Source of the DNA: Bacteroidales bacterium
GTDB lineage: Bacteria; Bacteroidota; Bacteroidia; Bacteroidales; ML635J-15
Length of the DNA stretch: 35,023 nt
NCBI GenBank assembly: GCA_028702535.1
Contig: JAQVOR010000024.1
Span: 1 to 35,023 of the forward strand
Direction of reading: 5' to 3'
Shown: piece by piece, positions 32,356-35,023 of the stretch
Layout of the letters: each line of letters starts with the position of its first letter
Position numbering within the stretch: position 1 is the first letter of the stretch
Notes under the pieces: generated by a model
Told to the model about the DNA's origin: nothing
Databases searched by the model: none
Seen by the model: only the letters and a program-made list of their open reading frames with translations
Program-made: the position numbers and the translations under genes

Positions 32356-33195
32356 ATGAAAAAACTAATTGCATTATTTACATTAGCAGGATTGCTTACA
32401 TTTGCAGCGTCATCGATGGTTTATGCACAAGACAAAAATACCAAAGATGCAAAGGCAACAACAGAACAAGTTGAAAATACAGAGGATGCAGCTCAAACTC
32501 CTGCTGAAGAAGTTATAGCAGAGGACACAGATGGAAGTGTGGCTCCCGAAACAGATGCAAAACCTTTACACCAACAACTCAAAATTAAAATTATCGAAGG
32601 TGGACCTATGTTTATGGGTTTTGTTATTTTAACGCTTATCCTTGGTCTTGCATTGTGTTTTGAAAGAATTATTTATTTGAATTTTGCAACAACTAACACT
32701 AATAAGCTTTTAAATAAGGTAGAAGATGCTCTTAATGAAGGCGGTATTGAAGCTGCCAAAGAGGTTTGTCGTAATACGCGTGGCCCAGTTGCCAGTATTT
32801 TTTATCAAGGACTCGACCGTTATGAGGCTGGTATAGACGTAGTTGAAAAATCTGTCGTTTCTTATGGTTCTGTTCAAATGGGACAACTCGAAAATGGTCT
32901 TACGTGGATTGCGTTGTTTATCGCCTTAGCTCCTATGTTAGGTTTTATGGGAACTGTTATTGGTATGATTGGCGCTTTTGACGCTATCGAGGCTGCTGGT
33001 GATATTAACCCCTCTTTAGTGGCGGGTGGTATTAAGGTCGCTCTTATTACTACTGTTAGTGGTCTTGTTGTGGCGATGATATTGCAAGTGTTCTACAATT
33101 ATATTATCGGTAAAATTGATTCTATTGTTAATAGCATGGAAGACGCATCAATTTCATTGATTGATATCCTAGTGGAATTCAAAGAAAAAAAATAA
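32356..33195 (+). CDS. MotA/TolQ/ExbB proton channel protein with an exported N-terminal extension
   Basis: An inner-membrane proton channel subunit that works with ExbD proteins, usually to power TonB or another envelope machine. It has 279 residues. An N-terminal signal-like segment (MKKLIALFTLAGLLTFAASS, then MVYAQ) is followed by about 50 acidic, Thr/Ala/Glu-rich residues (ENTEDAAQTPAEEVIAEDTD). The TolQ/ExbB core has one TM at about 92-110 (FMGFVILTLILGLALCFERI) and two later ones: GLTWIALFIALAPMLGFMGT, then TVIGMIGAFDAI, and ALITTVSGLVVAMILQVFYN. GFMGTVIGMI is the hallmark. It leads a four-gene set ending at the 34835 terminator. The substrate or partner is unproven. Confidence 0.92.
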   Translation: MKKLIALFTLAGLLTFAASSMVYAQDKNTKDAKATTEQVENTEDAAQTPAEEVIAEDTDGSVAPETDAKPLHQQLKIKIIEGGPMFMGFVILTLILGLALCFERIIYLNFATTNTNKLLNKVEDALNEGGIEAAKEVCRNTRGPVASIFYQGLDRYEAGIDVVEKSVVSYGSVQMGQLENGLTWIALFIALAPMLGFMGTVIGMIGAFDAIEAAGDINPSLVAGGIKVALITTVSGLVVAMILQVFYNYIIGKIDSIVNSMEDASISLIDILVEFKEKK

Positions 33196-33214
33196 ATAAT
33201 TTAAAATAATTATC

Positions 33215-33721
33215 ATGTTAGATAAAATTGTAAAAATAGTTGGTTGGGTAGTTATTGGAGCTGCTGCACTTATTGCAATTCTGTTCTTTGTTAAGGATGC
33301 CAGTATGTTAGAAGAGGCACTTGCAACAATGACAGACATGCCAGCTGAAATGAAAATACTTGAGGTCGAAAAAACTGCTGATTCTTGGGGGGCACTTGTG
33401 TTAAATGCTTCTATTGTATTATTCGTTTTGTGTGCAGTTTTAGCGGTGGGATTTGCTATCTATAAATTTGTTAGAGATGCAATTGATAATCCTAAAAGTG
33501 CAATTAAACCTGCTATCGCTATAGGTTCAATCGCTTTATTAGTAATAATCTCTTATTCATTGGCATCAGATGCAATACCTGTGTTTTTAGGTGCTGATAA
33601 CTTCGATATTACTGCAAGTATTTCTAAAAATGTCGAAACTGCCATTATTGGCATGTATATTCTTGTTGGTGTAACTGTTGTAGCACTCGTATATACAGAG
33701 GTTTCAAGAATTTGGAGATAA
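33215..33721 (+). CDS. Four-TM membrane protein in the exb cluster
   Basis: A 168-residue protein with four hydrophobic helices (about 7-27, 60-88, 100-118 and 145-163). The 30-residue loop between the first two is acidic and Met-rich (MLEEALATMTDMPAEMKILE). I do not recognise a named domain. It lies 19 bp after exbB and 35 bp before exbD, so it is almost surely made together with the Exb subunits. It may be an extra membrane component of the motor, but nothing in the sequence proves that. The frame has typical codon use and a clean start. Confidence 0.78.
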   Translation: MLDKIVKIVGWVVIGAAALIAILFFVKDASMLEEALATMTDMPAEMKILEVEKTADSWGALVLNASIVLFVLCAVLAVGFAIYKFVRDAIDNPKSAIKPAIAIGSIALLVIISYSLASDAIPVFLGADNFDITASISKNVETAIIGMYILVGVTVVALVYTEVSRIWR

Positions 33722-33756
33722 TTATATAGTCGTAAATAATTTAAAAATAAATAACT

Positions 33757-34338
33757 ATGGCAAAACGTGAAGTAGGAGAAATTAATGCTGGCTCAATGGC
33801 TGATATAGCCTTTCTGTTACTGATTTTTTTCCTTGTTACCACTACAATGGACGTGGATACTGGTATTGCCCGGCAGTTGCCTCCTATCCCTGAAGATAAG
33901 CAACAAACGTCCGAAGAAATTAATCAACGTAATATATTTATTGTCCTTATTAACGCTCAGGATAGATTGCTAGTTAATGGAAAACCAATGAATGTTGAAA
34001 TCCTTAGAGAAGAAACTAAAATATTTATCAAAAACGCTGCTAATAGCCCTAAATTGCCTGTAAAAGAAGCTGCGTTTGTTGAGGCATTAGGTAAAGAGAT
34101 AATGATATCTCAAGGGATTATTTCCTTGCGTAATGATAGAGGTACTACTTACGGACGTTATATAGAAGTGCAAAATGAACTCGTAGCTGCTTATACTGAG
34201 CTGCGTAATGATGCCGCATTTGAATATTTCGGCAAACGTAGCTATGACGACCTTAGTGAAAAAGAACAAGAAGCGGTACGTCAAATTTATCCGCAAAGAA
34301 TTTCTGAAGCCGAACCTAAAAATATTGGAGGAAAATAG
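33757..34338 (+). CDS. ExbD/TolR-family biopolymer transport protein (first copy)
   Basis: A 193-residue ExbD-like subunit: short cytoplasmic N-terminus, then a single TM helix MADIAFLLLIFFLVTTTM with the functionally key Asp16, then a periplasmic domain (DTGIARQLPPIPEDKQQTSE, NIFIVLINAQDRLLVNGKPM). The periplasmic part is longer than in typical ExbD (about 140), with an added segment around residues 90-125 and a C-terminal charged tail (DDLSEKEQEAVRQIYPQRIS). It is two bases ahead of the second exbD, so the two are coupled. Both keep the Asp, so neither copy looks inactive. Confidence 0.92.
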   Translation: MAKREVGEINAGSMADIAFLLLIFFLVTTTMDVDTGIARQLPPIPEDKQQTSEEINQRNIFIVLINAQDRLLVNGKPMNVEILREETKIFIKNAANSPKLPVKEAAFVEALGKEIMISQGIISLRNDRGTTYGRYIEVQNELVAAYTELRNDAAFEYFGKRSYDDLSEKEQEAVRQIYPQRISEAEPKNIGGK

Positions 34339-34340
34339 TA

Positions 34341-34814
34341 ATGTCAAAATTTGGAAAAAAAAAGAAAAAGGGTGCGCCCGCAATGTCAACAGCCTCGTTG
34401 CCTGATATCGTATTTATGATACTATTCTTTTTTATGGTTACTACTGTAATGAGAGAGGTTGAACTTAAAGTCGAATTGACAAACTCCGATTTGCCGCAGG
34501 CAACTGAAATTAAAAAGCTAGAGAAAAAATCATTGGTGAGCTATATTTATGTTGGTAAACCTCGAAAGAACTTTGAAAGAATGTACGGAACAGAGCCTCG
34601 AATACAGCTTAATTCTGCATTTGCAGAGCTTTCTGATATTTATGAATATATACTTGCTGAACGTGCCCAAAGAGATGAGGCTGAAGTGCCGTTCATGACA
34701 ACCTCGTTAAAAGTACACCAAGATACTAGAATGGGAATTGTTACTGATATAAAACAAGAGCTTAGAAAAGCTAGTGCTTTAAAAATAAATTACTCCGCTC
34801 GTAAAGGTCAATAG
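34341..34814 (+). CDS. ExbD/TolR-family biopolymer transport protein (second copy)
   Basis: A 157-residue ExbD-like subunit. The very basic N-terminus (MSKFGKKKKKGAPAMSTASL) precedes the TM helix LPDIVFMILFFFMVTTVM with Asp22. The periplasmic domain has VELKVELTNSDLPQATEIKK and LVSYIYVGKP, then MTTSLKVHQDTRMGIVTDIK and a terminal LKINYSARKGQ. It is clearly diverged from the upstream copy. Paired exbD genes can form hetero-oligomers with one ExbB. It ends the cluster and is followed by a strong terminator. Confidence 0.92.
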   Translation: MSKFGKKKKKGAPAMSTASLPDIVFMILFFFMVTTVMREVELKVELTNSDLPQATEIKKLEKKSLVSYIYVGKPRKNFERMYGTEPRIQLNSAFAELSDIYEYILAERAQRDEAEVPFMTTSLKVHQDTRMGIVTDIKQELRKASALKINYSARKGQ

Positions 34815-34834
34815 AGCTTTGTATAAATGTTAAA

Positions 34835-34867
34835 GGAATGCAAAGTGAAAATTTGCATTCCTTTTTT
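34835..34867 (+). terminator. Intrinsic terminator of the exb cluster
   Basis: GGAATGCAAA (34835-34844) pairs perfectly with TTTGCATTCC (34852-34861) around a 7-base loop, and T6 (34862-34867) follows. It lies 20 bases past the second exbD stop. Confidence 0.93.
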
Positions 34868-34952
34868 GTCCCTATTTATATTTATTTATTTTTTAAATAT
34901 AGCCAACCTATTTAAAAGTTTTACGTTAGGTAAATAAACATTATTAAATAAT

Positions 34953-35023
34953 ATGAAAAAAATAACATTATTAATTGGACTTATATATTGTGTGTCAGTT
35001 TTTGCATTGGCACAAAGTATTAC
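34953..35023 (+). CDS. Partial exported protein, cut by the window edge
   Basis: ATG at 34953 opens a frame that runs off the window after 23 codons. The visible part is a signal peptide (MKKITLLIGLIYCVSVFALA, then QSI), with likely cleavage after ALA. The frame follows the exb terminator, so it probably has its own promoter. Nothing more can be said about the mature protein. A substrate-binding or TonB-linked protein would fit the context but is a guess. Confidence 0.6.
   Translation, partial: MKKITLLIGLIYCVSVFALAQSI

Noticed and set aside
34953-35023. Calling the last partial gene tonB from its position after exbD
   Set aside because: The visible start is a cleavable signal peptide, whereas TonB has an uncleaved anchor; only 23 codons are seen.

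Overview
The window is a stretch of chromosome from a low-GC member of the Bacteroidota, most likely class Bacteroidia. Four signs agree. It carries a type IX secretion core cluster (porP/sprF-like, gldK/porK, gldL/porL, gldM/porM, gldN/porN). It has typical Bacteroidota pairings such as a PduO-type adenosyltransferase followed by a DUF2795 protein, and mlaE-mlaF followed by a DUF4296 lipoprotein. Several genes are preceded by Bacteroidota-type promoters (TTTG, 19-23 nt, TAnnTTTG). There are no convincing Shine-Dalgarno sequences.

Layout. 1-667 is non-coding repeat DNA: 15 copies of an 8-bp unit, then nested inverted and direct repeats. 668-2779 (-) is recG. 2858-9252 (+) holds a methyltransferase, an orphan LolD/MacB-type ABC ATPase, the adenosyltransferase/DUF2795 pair, panC, panD, a heptose-phosphate-type nucleotidyltransferase, a small lipoprotein and radA. 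9253-9772 is repeat copy A. PBP1A (-) and topA (+) are divergent at 9773-14500. The T9SS cluster runs from 14831 to 21093 and ends at a perfect hairpin terminator shared with the convergent mannose-1-phosphate guanylyltransferase gene (-). 22317-27303 is a tight + strand run: mlaE, mlaF, DUF4296, amidohydrolase and two glycosyltransferases, with 4-bp overlaps or no gap between most of them. 27304-28073 is repeat copy B. A minus-strand lipoprotein follows, then a packed run of a membrane protein, a barrel-like exported protein, dprA and tatD (29177-32006). Next come tRNA-Ser(GGA), an exbB / four-TM protein / exbD / exbD cluster with its own terminator, and the first 23 codons of an exported protein cut by the window edge.

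How the genes work together. Envelope functions dominate: protein secretion (T9SS), lipid transport (MlaEF), peptidoglycan synthesis (PBP1A), sugar-nucleotide supply and glycosyl transfer, and a proton-driven Exb motor. The rest is DNA housekeeping (recG, radA, topA, dprA, tatD) and cofactor synthesis (pantothenate, adenosylcobalamin).

The least ordinary content lies between genes. Two diverged copies (A and B) of a MITE-like element share a hairpin whose stem appears to covary, have their blocks in different order, and differ by a 15-bp palindromic insertion. A fragment of the nested-repeat region near the left edge also recurs beside copy B. No complete new protein system stands out: the coding genes fit known Bacteroidota families, although several are of unknown function.
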